Program-made: the position numbers and the translations under genes
DNA from: Malaya genurostris
Lineage: Eukaryota > Arthropoda > Insecta > Diptera > Culicidae
Direction of reading: 5' to 3'
Length of the DNA stretch: 64,000 nucleotides
NCBI RefSeq assembly: GCF_030247185.1
Contig: NC_080571.1
Location: 88,035,025 to 88,099,024 of the forward strand
The notes under the pieces: generated by a model
The model's input: only the letters and a program-made list of their open reading frames with translations
The model's database searches: none
What the model was told of the DNA's origin: nothing
Part shown: in pieces, positions 23,305 to 35,444 of the stretch
How positions within the stretch are numbered: the stretch's first letter is position 1
Layout: every line of letters starts with the position of its first letter

Positions 23305-23910
23305 AAAAGAATACTTTTTGCCTTTCTATTGTAGAAAGGTTATGCAATCACATGAAAAGTTGGCTAGTTCCCTATACCATTCGACACAGTTCATCGAGCT
23401 GAGAAATGTCTTTATGAGTATGTATGTATGTTCCCTATACCATTCGACACAGTTCATCGAGCTGAGAAATGTCTTTATGAGTATGTATGTATGTATGTAT
23501 GTATGTATGTATGTATTTATGTGTTTGAATATGTGTCAACAATATCAATCATTTTTCTCAGAGATGGTTTGATCGATGTTCGCAAACTTAGGCTCAAGTG
23601 AAAGGTCTATTATCTCATGGGTTGCTGTTGAATTTAATCCGGGTCCGACTTTCGCTTCCGCTTCCGCTTTACCTATAGGGTAAAGTGCGTTTAAAATTTC
23701 AAAGCGTTATTTAGTGTGACGATGCAAAATTATTTAAAAAAATATTATTTTACATAACTGCTAACAAATTCAAAAGGTCATGTTAGTTTATACACAAAGA
23801 AAGTTTCTAATTTTACTAAAGTTTGAAAAAACATTTCTTGACAGAATCTTCTAGTGGTATTTTGGAAAATATAAATAATATGAGAATCATTACACCTTTA
23901 GGTGGATTAA
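23305..23910 (+). repeat. Family A dispersed repeat, + copy
   Basis: Starts TTTTTGCCTTTCTATTGTAG then AAAGGTTATGCAATCAC. Contains a tandem duplication of about 62 bases (23369-23430 and 23431-23492; CCCTATACCATTCGACACAG) and a (GTAT)n tract at about 23480-23520. Ends with CATTACACCTTTAGGTGGATT. A shortened copy. Confidence 0.7.
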
Positions 23911-24109
23911 ATAAGGTTTTTAAAATAGCAAATGCACTGTTTTCATGAACTTTCTCCAAATCGCTGTAATCTTGAATTGTACCAAAGTCATATCTAAGAA
24001 GAAGTTATAGGTAATCAAGCGAACACTGTAATCTACACTACACTAATAAAAAAGTTCTGCGATTTTTTTCTTAATTAGGAAATTAGGACCGGAAAAAAAT
24101 AAAGAGTAT

Positions 24110-24480
24110 TTTTTTGCTGTTTTTTTGGCAACACTGACAGTTCACGCGTGAATCGTGTCTTGTGTTATTGTCAAGCTTGTTCAGTTTGGTATATAATTTA
24201 ATAATCAATAGGCGCTGGCAAAGTTGGAGAAAGATCCACTTTTTTATATAAAAATTGTGTTTAGCGACGAAGCTCATTTCCGGTTGAATGGATACATCAA
24301 CAAGCAGAATTGCGGTAAAGACCAGCTAGATGCATTGAAAAAGCTACCAAAGCATCCAAAAAAGTCTCTGTTTGGTGTGTATTATGGGTCGGTGGCATTG
24401 TTCGTGGAATATCGGCCGATATGTTGAAGAGAATCTGCCAAAATTAGACCTAACGCATGAGAAATCTAAAGCGGCCAACA
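24110..24480 (+). pseudogene. Tc1/mariner-superfamily transposase fragment
   Basis: After a terminal region shared with 21656-21820, the + strand reads LEKDPLFYIKIVFSDEAHF, RLNGYINKQNCGKDQLDAL and KHPKKSLFGVYYGSVA. The FSDEAHF-NGY-NKQN pattern is the first catalytic Asp region of a Tc1/mariner-type transposase. N-terminal DNA-binding and the other catalytic residues are missing. Stops end the frame at 24427. Confidence 0.6.
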
Positions 24481-24489
24481 TTTGCATGA

Positions 24490-25720
24490 AATCATCTTCG
24501 TTGAAATTACTGTGATATTACAGTACTCCCACTTTTCTCAAAGATGACTGAAGCGATTTTCACAAACTTTAATTCGAACAAAAGGTCTTTTGATCCCGCA
24601 GCATGCTGTTGAATTTCATCTTAAGCCGACATTCGGTTCCAGAATTGCAACATAAGATGTACAAATTTATGATGAATTGTGCACTCAATTTTCTTGCAAT
24701 TTTTACAAGCTAAGATGCAAATAAAAAGTCTTGAAATTCAATTCAAAGTCGATAAAAATTGGAAAATTTGGAGTTCTAAACCGGCCACAGTGTTGATGTC
24801 GAAAACAATAGTTTTTCGAGTATTCAAAACCTACAAGGATTGTAGTTTCCATTGTTGACAATACACAAAGAGCAGAACCATCCAACAGCGAGATTTTCGT
24901 TCAAAAAGCTAAATTTAGGTAGAACATATTCATCCTGACATTGTTTCGATAGAACCTCCGAAAATCACGACACAATTTTCGCAATCATGCCCGCATACGC
25001 TTGGCAGCCAGATGTGTGACTAAACGCTGCCAGCTGGAAAAATATGGCTGGCAGACATTCTGGTGACCGACTGCCTCACCGCTGCCAGATATACAACTCA
25101 AACGATACAACCGTATCAACCAGAATTTTTCCACATTGAAATTTTTGACATTTTCAGCGAAGGTGAGAATATGAAAACGCTCGGATAACTTAGATACAGG
25201 CGCCTTTGTTTTGTCAAATTGGATTTGACAACCGTGACTGAATCAATTTTGGTAGCCGTGCGGTGGCCATGACTGCCCAGGTATCCAAAACGCCGTGCGG
25301 GTGACACCAACCTTCTTTTTATTCATCACAGTAGGTCCATGAACTTGACGCAACTTTGGATGGAATTCAAAAACTGGAGATTAATTTTCCCGCGAAAATC
25401 CTATTACAGCACGAACTTCACAGCTAGCGGGAGCAACGATTATCGCGGATATTTCTTACTGTACGCACAGATAGGCAAATGACCGCTGAATCAAAACATC
25501 ACCTGAAATAGTTTTATAATTAAACTCAAATCTCCATGCACGTATTTTTTATACGTTAATATCTCCTACTTTACTATGAGCGCCTTTAATGGGTAGAATG
25601 GGTAGGACTCAATTGTGAATAACTATGAAGTTTTACTAAGCGCTAAAAACTGTTTCTCCAAGCCAGCTGAATTATGATCAACAATTTATAAATACCTTTT
25701 TCAACGGCGTGACATAACCG
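24490..25720. other. No supported gene
   Basis: 24530-24670 holds an old family A module (CTCAAAGATGACTGAAGCGA). 24950-25330 is more GC-rich and unique, with CTGCCAGCTGG and GCTGGCAG repeats. 25590-25640 (AATGGGTAGAATGGGTAGGA) is related to the repeat split at 10622. No coding sequence was recognised. Confidence 0.3.
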
Positions 25721-25726
25721 TAAAAA

Positions 25727-27066
25727 CCTGTTTTAATCCACCTAGTGGTGTAATGATACCTTTCTCATATCAATCATACTGTCATATATAATACTGTGGT
25801 ATTCTTCAAAATTATTTTTCTTCGATTCTTAAAAGAATAATCGAAAAAACGATTCTTAAAAGAATAATCGAAATAGATTGTCTACTGATGAAAACTATCA
25901 ATTAGAAAAGATTTGAGGTCGATTTAGAAAACTTTTTACGGTTTTCGCTCTTTTCAGTGATGGTATAAAATTTTTAACACACTTTACCCTATATTTCCGG
26001 ATCCGGAAGTCGGATCTTGATGAAATTCAGGAATTACATATGGGACCACAGGACCTTTCATTTGAACCTAAGTTTGTGAAAATCGGTCGCGCCATCTATG
26101 AGAAAAGTTAGAACACATATTTTCATTTTTTTTACACATTTTACCCCATAACTCTGGAACCGGAAGTCGGATCCGAATAATATGCAGGAATTTTGTATGG
26201 GACCACAGACCTTTCATTTGAATCCAAGTTTGTGAAAATCGGTTCAGCCATCCCCGAGAAAAGTTAGTGCAAAAAACGTTACATACACACATACGCACAT
26301 ACACACACATACACACACATACACACACACACATACACACACAGACATTTTGCGTACTCGACGAACTGAGTCGAATGATATATGACACTCGGCCCTCCGG
26401 GCCTCGGTTCAAAAGTCGGTTTTCACAGTGGTTGCATAACCTTCCTATATGAGAAAGCAAAAAAAAAAATTTTTCCTTCGATTCTTAAAAGAATAACCAA
26501 AATCGGTTTGTTTGACCATCTACTGATAAAAACCATCAAATTGAAAAAGATTTGAGGTCGATTTAGAATTTTTTTTAAGGTTTTTCCCCATTTTCAGTGA
26601 TGGTATACAATTTTTAACACACTTTACCCTATATTTCCGGATCCGGAAGTCGGATCCGCATGAAATTCAGGAATAATGCATGGGACCACAGGACCTTCCA
26701 TTTGAATATAAGTTTGTAAAAATCGGTCGCGCCATCTATGAGAAAAGTTAGAACACATATTTTCTTTTTTGTGCACATTTTACCCCATAACTCTGGAACC
26801 GGAAGTCGGATCCGAATAATATGCAGGAATTTTGTATGGGACCTCAAGACCTTTCATTTGAATATAAGTTTGTGAAAATCGATTCAGCCATCTCTGAGAA
26901 AAGTTAGTGCAAAAAAACGTTACATACACACATACGCACATACACACACAGACATTTTGCGTACTCGACGAACTGAGTCGAATGGTATATGACACTCGGC
27001 CCCCCGGGCCTTGGTTCAAAAGTCGGTTTTCACAGTGATTGCATAACCTTTCTATATGAGAAAGGC
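25727..27066 (-). repeat. Family A dispersed repeat, minus copy with 650-bp duplication
   Basis: Left end has TCCACCTAGTGGTGTAATGA; the right end is TTGCATAACCTTTCTATATG. The segment 25815-26460 is repeated in direct orientation at 26470-27066, including AC-rich tracts (26280-26345 and 26920-26950) and the GGCCCTCCGGGCCTCGGTTC terminal phrase. Each half has two internal modules with CCGGAAGTCGGATC about 156 bases apart. Confidence 0.8.
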
Positions 27067-27319
27067 AAAAACTCCAAAATTAGGGTTTCTCAAACTTTTG
27101 GAGACAATTACGAAATCTAATAAAGCGTGCTTGCCTTTTTCGCAGGTAGCCTCAGTTCCGATGTCCAACTGGTCGAGTAAAAATTGTAAACCATGTCTAA
27201 AATCGATCATTTCTTCTTGGGCGTTAGATGGGACTAGAAGTTATGGTGAAAACCTTCAACCAGCAGCAGCAAAAACAGACCTTTTCCGGGATGTAAAGCT
27301 TCATTTGGGTTGGATTCTG

Positions 27320-27975
27320 GAATTGAATTCTAAAACCGAATTTTGGAACTGAATTCAGAGCCTGGATTCTGATCCATCTGAATTCAGAACTTAGTTTGAG
27401 GTTTTGAATTCATTTTCAAGTTTCACGTTCAAAATTTCAAACTAAAACTCTGGAATTTAATTCTAATTCAGATTCTGGAACTATATTTTTGGAACTGGTT
27501 TCTTAACTAGATTTTAGAATAAAATTTTGGGCCTTAATTTAAGTACCGAATTAGTATCAAGAATTTAGATTCAGAATTTCAGCTTTGGAATCCTGGGACA
27601 AAATTTAAGATTTGAACTCTAGAGTTCTGAACACAGAACCTAAATTTTGGAACTGACTTCTGAACCATAATTTAGTTCATGAATTCTGTTTCATAATTTA
27701 ATTCCTGAATTCAGTTTCATGATTCAATTCCTGAATTCAGCTTCATGAGTTTAGTTTTAAATTCAGTTTTAGAATTCATTTCCAGAATTCAGGTTCAGAA
27801 TTCAGAGCCTGTATGTTGGAACTGAACTCGGAACTCCAGAAGTATGGAACTAAATTGATGAACTGAGTTCAACTGAGTTGAGAACAGGATTTCGAACCTG
27901 AGCCAGTACCAGGTTCCATGTTTAGTACTTTAATCTAATTTCAGTCCCTGAATTTTCAGAATTTAGGTTTTGATG
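27320..27975. repeat. Degenerate GAATTC-rich tandem repeat
   Basis: About 650 bases built from variants of a 15-25-base phrase around CTGAATTCAG and TTCTGGAACTGAATT. GAATTC occurs many times. No clean period is left, so it is an old expanded minisatellite or a cryptically simple region. No coding frame. Confidence 0.7.
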
Positions 27976-28166
27976 TAGATAATACCGATTTTGTAAGCGG
28001 TTTCAAGAAATATCATTAAACTTGATGTCGCCATCTTGAATTTTGGTTTAATGGTATTCATCAGTGCATCAAAGTTCATTTTCCTTGATCTGGACGATTT
28101 GTTTGGAGTCGCCAAAATCTAACAGAACCAGAAAACCAAAGTTTTTACTTATATGACGGATGTATT

Positions 28167-29041
28167 TTTTTTTTTTTTTTTTTTTTTTTACAAGGTGAAA
28201 TGCATTTACGCACGGAGTGTGGGACTCTCCACAGGACTACCCAACTGTTGATTGGAACTACCCACTAAAACACCTTGGATCTCCAACCCTACCTCCCCGG
28301 CACCACCGCTAGGTATTACTTCGGGGTGGAAGGCTATTGGTGCTCACAGCACCCTCCCCAGATTTATGCAGAATGGGGATCAGCATCCTGCTCTCAAGGA
28401 ATCGACCAGTTGGATGACGAGGTCGGTCCAGTGATGCCGGCTGGAGGGTAACTTCCGGTTCACTGGCGCCTCGACGACCCAAAACTGATGCTACGTCGCG
28501 GAACTACTCGACTAGTCTCCGCCAAAAGATCTAGTCTACACCGACGGAGGGTTCCCCGACGAGGGAAGTCCTCCCGAACCGACGCTTACGGTACGCGTCT
28601 ACGACCCGACCGAAAGGATGCCTAAGTCGATCCAATGATTCCGGTTGGAGCGTGACTTCCGGTTCACTGGCGCTCAGACGATCCTATCGGTACCACGCGA
28701 TGATCTACTCATCTAGTCCCCGACAAAGGATCTAGACTACTCCGACGGAGAGTTCCCCGGCGAAGGAGAATCTCCCGACACCGAGTCTCTTACACCACAC
28801 GGGACACCCGATGGAGTGCCGAGGTCGGTCCCGCGATTCCGGTTGGAGCATGGCTTCCGGTTCGCTGGCGCTTCGACGACTCGAATCGGTGTTGTGGCGG
28901 CTACTCGACTAGCCCCCGCCGAAGGATCTAGCCTACACCGACGGAGAGTTCCCCGACGAAGGAGGCCCTCCCGAAACAGACGCTTTCGATTCCCGTCAAC
29001 GCCCGACCGAGAGGATGCCTGGGTCGGTCCAGTGATTCCGG
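28167..29041 (-). mobile_element. Monomer-bearing retroposon, poly(A) ended, 15-bp TSD
   Basis: Flanked by the 15-bp repeat TATGACGGATGTATT (28152-28166 and 29042-29056), with a T run just inside the left end, so it inserted on the minus strand by LINE-type retrotransposition. The left third (28190-28410, GTAAATGCATTTCACCTTGT on the minus strand) looks like the 3' UTR of a Jockey-type mosquito LINE. The rest is a GC-rich array of about 3.1 monomers of 199-203 bases (anchors TCGGTCC at 28423, 28626, 28825 and 29024). No ORF2 exists between. Tandem 5' monomers act as promoters in some LINEs; here that role is inference. Confidence 0.8.
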
Positions 29042-29056
29042 TATGACGGATGTATT

Positions 29057-29967
29057 GAAGCTGTCAATTTGTCCACGTGTTGCATATTATCAGAGATGCC
29101 AGTCAATACAATAAGTTTAGCTAGCAAAAACAAAACGATCGTGCCAATTTTCAAAAGTCTGTAAATTATGTCGAATGCATGTGAATGTCTGACGAATGTC
29201 GAAGTTTCAAAAGTCTGTAAAAGTCTACAGACGAAAAAAGGTTTGCAGGTTAACTAAGAAATTCGATAATTTGCAGATTTGGAATCTCTGCATATCACTG
29301 GCAATTTTTCCACGATTTGTCGAAAAAAAATGGGGTGTCGGTAATTTCACAGATATTTGGTAGACATTTTGATAATTACGTAAAAAAAACTTTGTTTACC
29401 AAAAATGTGATAGCATCCGGTATTCAATCACGAAATAAATCGATTTCACTTCATAAATATTCATTCCACTCACCGTTTCGATTGATGTTCTTCAATTTAT
29501 GATACCACATCAGAAATAACATTTGAGTTGATTTTCACGAAATTAAAACTTGTTTTGAGCGCAGTAAAAATTACAAGCATCTGTTTGGTTTGGTATTCGG
29601 CACAAAAGGAACGTGCTGCTATTATACACACATAAGTTGCAAAATTTACACAATCAACTAATAAGAACACGGATCCGAATGACCAGCCGGTTAAATGGCT
29701 CTTAATCAGAAAAAAACTAATAAGAACGATTATATATATTCGGAGGTGTGAATAAAGTATTTCAGTTTTATTGTTATTCACGCCCTTCAGTTAAGTCTGT
29801 GACACTACCGTGGCGGGTGGCCTTTAAAAAAAATTGAAAATCTGAAAAAAAAATCAGAATGGTTAGTTTTTTCCCACATTCCCCTATAAAATAAAAATAA
29901 AAAATTTATACATTAGGTTTAAATAATATTTGTAAGAAAATTTCATTCTACAACAACTTTTAGGAAA
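29057..29967. other. No supported gene
   Basis: AT-rich stretch. At 29100-29250 the phrase CAAAAGTCTGTAAA recurs. A region at 29480-29803 with AATAAA and a GTCTGTGACA end faintly resembles an LTR but has no matching partner or duplication. Confidence 0.3.
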
Positions 29968-30682
29968 TTTTTTGCCTTTCTCATATAGAAAGGTTATGCA
30001 ATCACTTGAAAAACCGACTAGTTCATCGAGCTGAGCAATGTCTGTGTGTGTATGTATGTGTGTGTATGTGTCAAATAATCTCACTAGATTTTCTCAGAGA
30101 TGGCTGAACCGATTTTGACAAACCTAGATTCAAATGGAAGGTCTTACGGTCCCATACGGAATTAATGAATTTCATCCGGATCCGACTTCTGGTTCCGGAG
30201 TTATATGGTAAAGTGTGTTAAATATTGTCCACCGTCACTTAAACCGGCGAAACAAAAAGTGTAAAAATAATTTCTAAACTGGGCTCAAGATCAAATGAAG
30301 GGTCTTATGGTTCTGTCTAAAATTACAGCATATTTTTGGATACAACAAAAATTTAAATCATCGTTCAGAGTACGATGGCAAAATCGTATGGAACCTTCAA
30401 AATTTGAATAAAAACTTGTAGAATTTGTACGATATGTCGAACCGACTTCGATCATAATGGTTCTCGGGTTCCGGTGCTGGAAGTACATATAATAGTGAAC
30501 CCACTTCGTTTTCAGATGGATGGCTTAAACGATCAGAGAACTGTTTCATTCTTTATGTTTCACTAGTTAATGCACAAACAATCCCTGGGTTTCCATCAAA
30601 AATCGAAGAGAAACACTTTGAATAGAATACCACAGTATTATATATGAGAAAGACACCATTGCACCACTAGGTGGATTGCTGC
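29968..30682 (+). repeat. Family A dispersed repeat, full-length + copy
   Basis: Complete copy of about 715 bases with both end signatures (TTTTGCCTTTCTCATATAGA; GAGAAAGACACCATTGCACC). It has only a short GT tract, unlike the 20-kb copy with 71 units, and otherwise keeps the same order of internal phrases. Confidence 0.8.
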
Positions 30683-30720
30683 ATTTCTTTTGGACAGTCG
30701 TATTAATGATGATAGAAATT

Positions 30721-30780
30721 CAAAATTTACCTTATGCAAGAATGGGCAGAAGTTAATCGTGAATATCTCTTCTTGTATTT
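30721..30780 (+). repeat. Empty-site relative of the 10.6-kb LINE target
   Basis: AAAATTTACCTTATGCAAG-AATGGGCAGAAGTTAATCGTG corresponds to the left flank (10604-10639) joined to the right flank (13776 on) of the I-clade LINE. It shows that the LINE entered a pre-existing dispersed repeat. Confidence 0.8.
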
Positions 30781-31117
30781 AACGTAACAGTATGATATTT
30801 TATCCATGCCATTGGAAATTTGACCAGCCATTTAGGATAACATTTTCTGTAGTACGAAATAATCACAAAAAACTCAAAATTAAACTAATTTAAATTCTGT
30901 TATAGAATCAAACTTCTTCCCCAGAATCTTGATCCAGTGTCCTGGAATGCGCTATCGAGTGAAATCCCTCCAACATTTTGAAACATCGAAGTGATTTCAA
31001 TTGATAGGTTAGTTTCAGAACCACTAAAGCTACTCTAAAGATCTGATTGCGTTATTTTATACCGTTTAAAACCCCAAAACTCTGAACTTGTTTTGAAATT
31101 CACAGTACCATGTTTTA

Positions 31118-32035
31118 ACACATGGATCAATAAGTCCCGAGACTAAAGCAGAGATGGCGCTCGTAGTAAACCAGTAACCACGTCTTTCTAGAGTACTAAC
31201 CCTGCTTGAAACGAGTCAAAATTTTAAGTCGATCCGACCAGAAACAGCTGAGTTATCGAGGTTGGAGTAAAGTCGTTTTGTAGTTTGTTTAAAAAATGAA
31301 AAAAAACGAGTTTCGTGTTTTGATAAAACATTGTTTTTAATGGGTAAAAACACCGTGCAAGCGAAACAATGGATTGAAAAATGTTATCCGGACGGTTGTC
31401 CATCAAAAGCAACGATTTGTCGGTGGTTCGCCGAGTTTAAACGTGGTCGTACCGACACAAATGACGCGGAACGCTCGGGTAGACCTGTGGAAGCCGTTAC
31501 ACCGGAAAATGTGAGTGAAGTGACAAAAATTATGATGAAAGATCATAAAGTGAAGCTCCGTGAGATTGCTGAGATGACACAGATATCATATGGAAGTGTA
31601 TTTACTATCCTTCGTGAAAAATTGAGCATGAAAAAGGTTTTTTCCAAGTGGGTGCCGCGATTGCTTTCGATGGAACAAAAACAGCCTGCAACAAGTCGAT
31701 GAAAACAATGGCGAAATTGAACGAATTGTGCTTTGATCTGCTTCCCCACACCCCATACTCGCCAGATTCAGCCCCCAGTGACTACTGGCTCTTTGCTGAT
31801 CTTAAAAATATGCTCCAGGGAAAAAGATTTGGCTCAAATGAGGAGGTCATCGATGAAACTGAAGCTTATTTTGAAGCGAAAGATAATTTTTTTTATAATC
31901 ATGGTATTGAAAAATTGGAAAAACGTTGGAACCATTGTATCACCCTAAAAGGTGATTATGTTGGTGAATGAAAAAAAATTTTGCAAAATAAATTTTGTTT
32001 CCATTGTTAGTCTCGGGACTTATTGATCCATGTGT
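31118..32035 (+). mobile_element. Irritans-type mariner, internally deleted
   Basis: A 918-bp copy with the same terminal repeats as 1880-3130 (ACACATGGATCAATAAGTCC) and TA on both sides (31116-31117, 32036-32037). About 330 bases of the transposase middle are missing. Intact ends mean it could have been mobilised in trans. Confidence 0.92.
31296..31971 (+). pseudogene. Mariner transposase, frameshift and central deletion
   Basis: The start at 31296 reads EFRVLIKHCF, then a lost T shifts the frame. It resumes with MGKNTVQAKQWIEKCYP, CRWFAEFKRGRTDTND and LREIAEMTQISYGSVFTIL (DNA-binding domain). After MEQKQ the middle, including the first catalytic Asp (VTMDETW) and the DNAP motif, is deleted. 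The end returns in another frame with LPHTPYSPDSAPSDYWLFAD (third Asp) and KRWNHCITLKGDYVGE. Non-functional. It keeps the PYSPD segment that the 1880 copy has lost. Confidence 0.88.
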
Positions 32036-32039
32036 TAGG

Positions 32040-34585
32040 AACTTTCAATCTGGATCGCTTAATTCATTACCTATGCTGTCAATGCTCCCGTAATTCCCCA
32101 GAATACTTCCACTCCGAATTTGTACGGTTATCGATCCGGGAAATTTCTGCGAAACGATTTTTAAACCCTTGTTCGCCGCATTACCCGTCGGTAATCATTC
32201 TTCTAGAAAATCCGGTTGCAATCAGCAAGTACTATTCTCATTTGCGGTAGTTTTGCCGGTCTTTCCGCTGCCAAATCTAGCGACTAGTGGAATACCGAAC
32301 ATGAAAAACAGAGAATGGTCCGTGCATAATTAAGGAAATTTATCGGTGCAGATACAGGTCGCTCTGCGGTTGCATGAAAAATAATCACCGGCACCGTGCG
32401 GTAATGGGAAGTCCCTCCAATGTACTGGGGAGTGGCAACTGGCTCCACTGGGATGGTAAAACCACAGTAAGTGCAAGAAAAGCGACCAAGCGACAGTAGA
32501 AAAGTTGCAAATTGGAACTAATGAACAGGAAGCCTTATTGAATAAAGTCGCTTCGATTGAGTTGACCAAGTGGAAAATGGACGCTTTAATTGGTTGCGGT
32601 GACGGGAATACGAGCCAGTTTGGTGTCTCTGTTCGGCAGTGTGGAGAAGTCACACTTGATCCAGTTACCATATTTGAATCCTCGATCCTAGAAAGAACGT
32701 GAGACCAGCGCGGATGGTGACGATAATTCAATTCATTGATAAATAATATCAAAATTGAATGTCGTTGGCAGCAGTTATATTTTGACCTATTTTTAAAAGA
32801 ATGGGAGTCAAGAAGGAACTAGAATATGGGTACCTAATATTTTTATTTCCAATCATTGAATCAAACATCAAAACGCACCAGTCTACAAACACAATCAAGC
32901 GACGTAGTTTTCATTTCGTTTTTTTTTGTGATTTACGAGAAGTACAGCAACAGACACCGAGGAACCCCGGCGAGTGCCACGAGTTTGTTCCAGTTACTTC
33001 TTCCGTTAATAGGCCATCCAATATTCATGGCACATTCCATGCCAATCGCCCATTCCAACCGGGTTTCCCGGATGCCGAGAGCTCATCATCCATTATCTCC
33101 TCCGCCGATCGAACCGACTTCCATATTCAAAGGGCATCCGTCAACAGCCCGAAACTCGAGCAGTCCATGATTTCCCCAGTGGAAACGAAATTCATCACCG
33201 AGGCCGCCCCGGTGCTGTTGACTTGCCTGTCTTGACCATGCCCGGAGCACGGATTCCACGGTTCTTTTATTCTGTTCTGATAAATGCACCAGGAAACGGC
33301 CCATTGAACGCGGAGAAAAATGTCTTTCAGCGCCAAACGTGCGCCAATCTCTGCTGCATGCTGACAAATGCAATGTTTAATTTACGAAAGTAACGCTGCA
33401 ACCGGTGGGGTAAGCGAGAAAGACGGGAGGGGGTTTCCATTCAGTGGCTGTCGGTTGCAGCAGTGGCGCACTTTTGGTCACTGGCACCGGCCAATCGGTG
33501 CCGTAAAGAGACCTGAAGCCCTAACAATGATTCGAAAGTACAGCAGAAGCTTCGCACAGAACCTGGGCCCGAGATATCGAGGTTTGCTGATGAACCTTTT
33601 TCCCGATTCACCCACTCGAGAAATCAATGTTCGGGTAAAGTGGAAGGAAATATGTGACAAGATTGCTAATGTCACATGGCGGTGCAGAACCAGCGAGCAA
33701 GTTCAGCTGGTAAGATCGAAGGGATCTGCGGGAAATAAAGTGTGAATAAAATGATAGATGGATGCTCGCTGAATAAATGATACGAAGTTTGGAGAAAAAG
33801 ATGGATGGTCACCGAACACCACGGGGGATGTGGCACAATGTAAAGCATAGTCGTGGCTTTACACTACGGTATGGAACACGAGCTGCTCTTTGGTTCAGAT
33901 ATGGGCTCCGCAACTCAAGAAACTGTATACCCTGATCTATTTACCTTATCTTCGGTATCCGCAAATCGCCAAATCAGAGCAACGGTTTGTGCACACAATC
34001 CGCCAAACCGTCCCGAAATAATGCAGTGAGGGCAAATTTTGAGAGAAGCTCTTCGTTGCACATAATTCGATTGGCGAACAAGTTTGAATCGTTTTATCGG
34101 ACTGATATCTTAATATAATTTTGCTTATATTGTTAAGAATATAAATCAGTTTCCAAGCTGAGTAAACTGAGTTCGTACTGATTTCGTGAGATCGAATTTC
34201 GAGACGTGAAATGTACACTAAAACCTCAATTTACGCGAACTTAATTTATGCGAATGTAATTCACGCTACTTTTTTACGCGTTTTATTCGAAATAACGCGG
34301 TTTTCTATTTAATTTTCGCGATGATCGCGTAAAAAAAGTTCAGTGAATTGAATTTTACGAAATCTACATTACGGAATTGTTTGGTTTCATAGAATCTAGT
34401 TAAGAAAGGGAGCATCCAAGAATTTTCTGAAAAAAAAGAAAACAGTATACGACGCGTGATCTTTGAGTGCAGTATGTTCTCCATTCAATATTCAGCAAAT
34501 TGACAAACTGTGGTAATATCGGCGAAAGATCCTGTCTACTACTTACAAAGAACTACTTACAGCAATAAATGCTGGAAGAACATAA
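32040..34585. other. Unique, more GC-rich DNA; no recognised gene
   Basis: Several ORFs of 60-144 codons exist on both strands (largest + at 32801-33235) but none shows a known motif or consistent splice sites. 33000-33250 is rich in CCG/TCC. 34220-34340 has the phrase TTTACGCG and its complement CGCGTAAA, shared with 42058-42165, which marks an AT-rich repeat with palindromic ACGCGATGATCGC. Could include exons or regulatory DNA that I cannot call. Confidence 0.3.
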
Positions 34586-35444
34586 CAGCCATATACCATT
34601 CGAATCAGTTCATCGAGATCAGCAAATGCGTGTGTCACCAATAATTTCACTCAATTTTTTTCGGAGATGACTCAACCGTTTTCTACAAACTCAGATTCAT
34701 ATGAAAAGTCGTATACTCCCAAACAAGGTTCCTGAATTATGTTTGGTTCCGACCTCTGGTTCCGGAACTACAGGATGATATGTGAAACGAAATTAAAACT
34801 ATGTAACTCATTTTTCTCGTAGATGGCTGAAACGATCTAAGATTCAAATGAAATCTAAGAATCATCTTAGATTCAAATGAAAAGTTTTAAGATTCTATAA
34901 AACATCTTGTTTTTCAGTTAGATCCAACTTCCGGTTTCGGAGATACAGGGTGATTAGTATAAATAAATGAGGTTTATCGGGTTAGCAGATTTGGACAGTC
35001 GATAACCAATTAAACTTATTTCATTTTTGGATGCATTCAGTTTTCGTTTCGGAAGGCACCCAAAAATTTAATTCGCACTACAATTCCTCAAAGATGTCTA
35101 CATTGATTTTCAAACATTTTGAAACAAATGAAAACTATACAGCTACTCAGGTGAATTTGTTTGACTTCGGCTACACCGAATTTCGAATTCCGGTTCCAGT
35201 ATTGAATCGTATCTCAAAGCTCAACCGTTTTCTCAAAAAAAGCCAAATCGAATTTCAGAAACAAAAGTTCAAATTAAAATAAATCCAATTTTATCCAATT
35301 CTGACTTCTGATTCTGCAACTGTAGGATGATGAATTTTTAAAATTCAAAGCGATATATAATCAATCCCGAAAAGCTTTAAAGTTGGACTCAAAAATATTG
35401 TAATTTATTCGTCATATGGCCATACGAATCGGTTTGAATTATAC

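Noticed and set aside
29480..29803. Possible solo LTR (AATAAA and GTCTGTGACA end)
   Set aside because: No TG start, no flanking target duplication and no second LTR could be found.
32801..33235. 144-codon + strand ORF
   Set aside because: Starts in AT-rich DNA and changes composition midway; no motif. The opposite strand is equally open, so it is not reliable.
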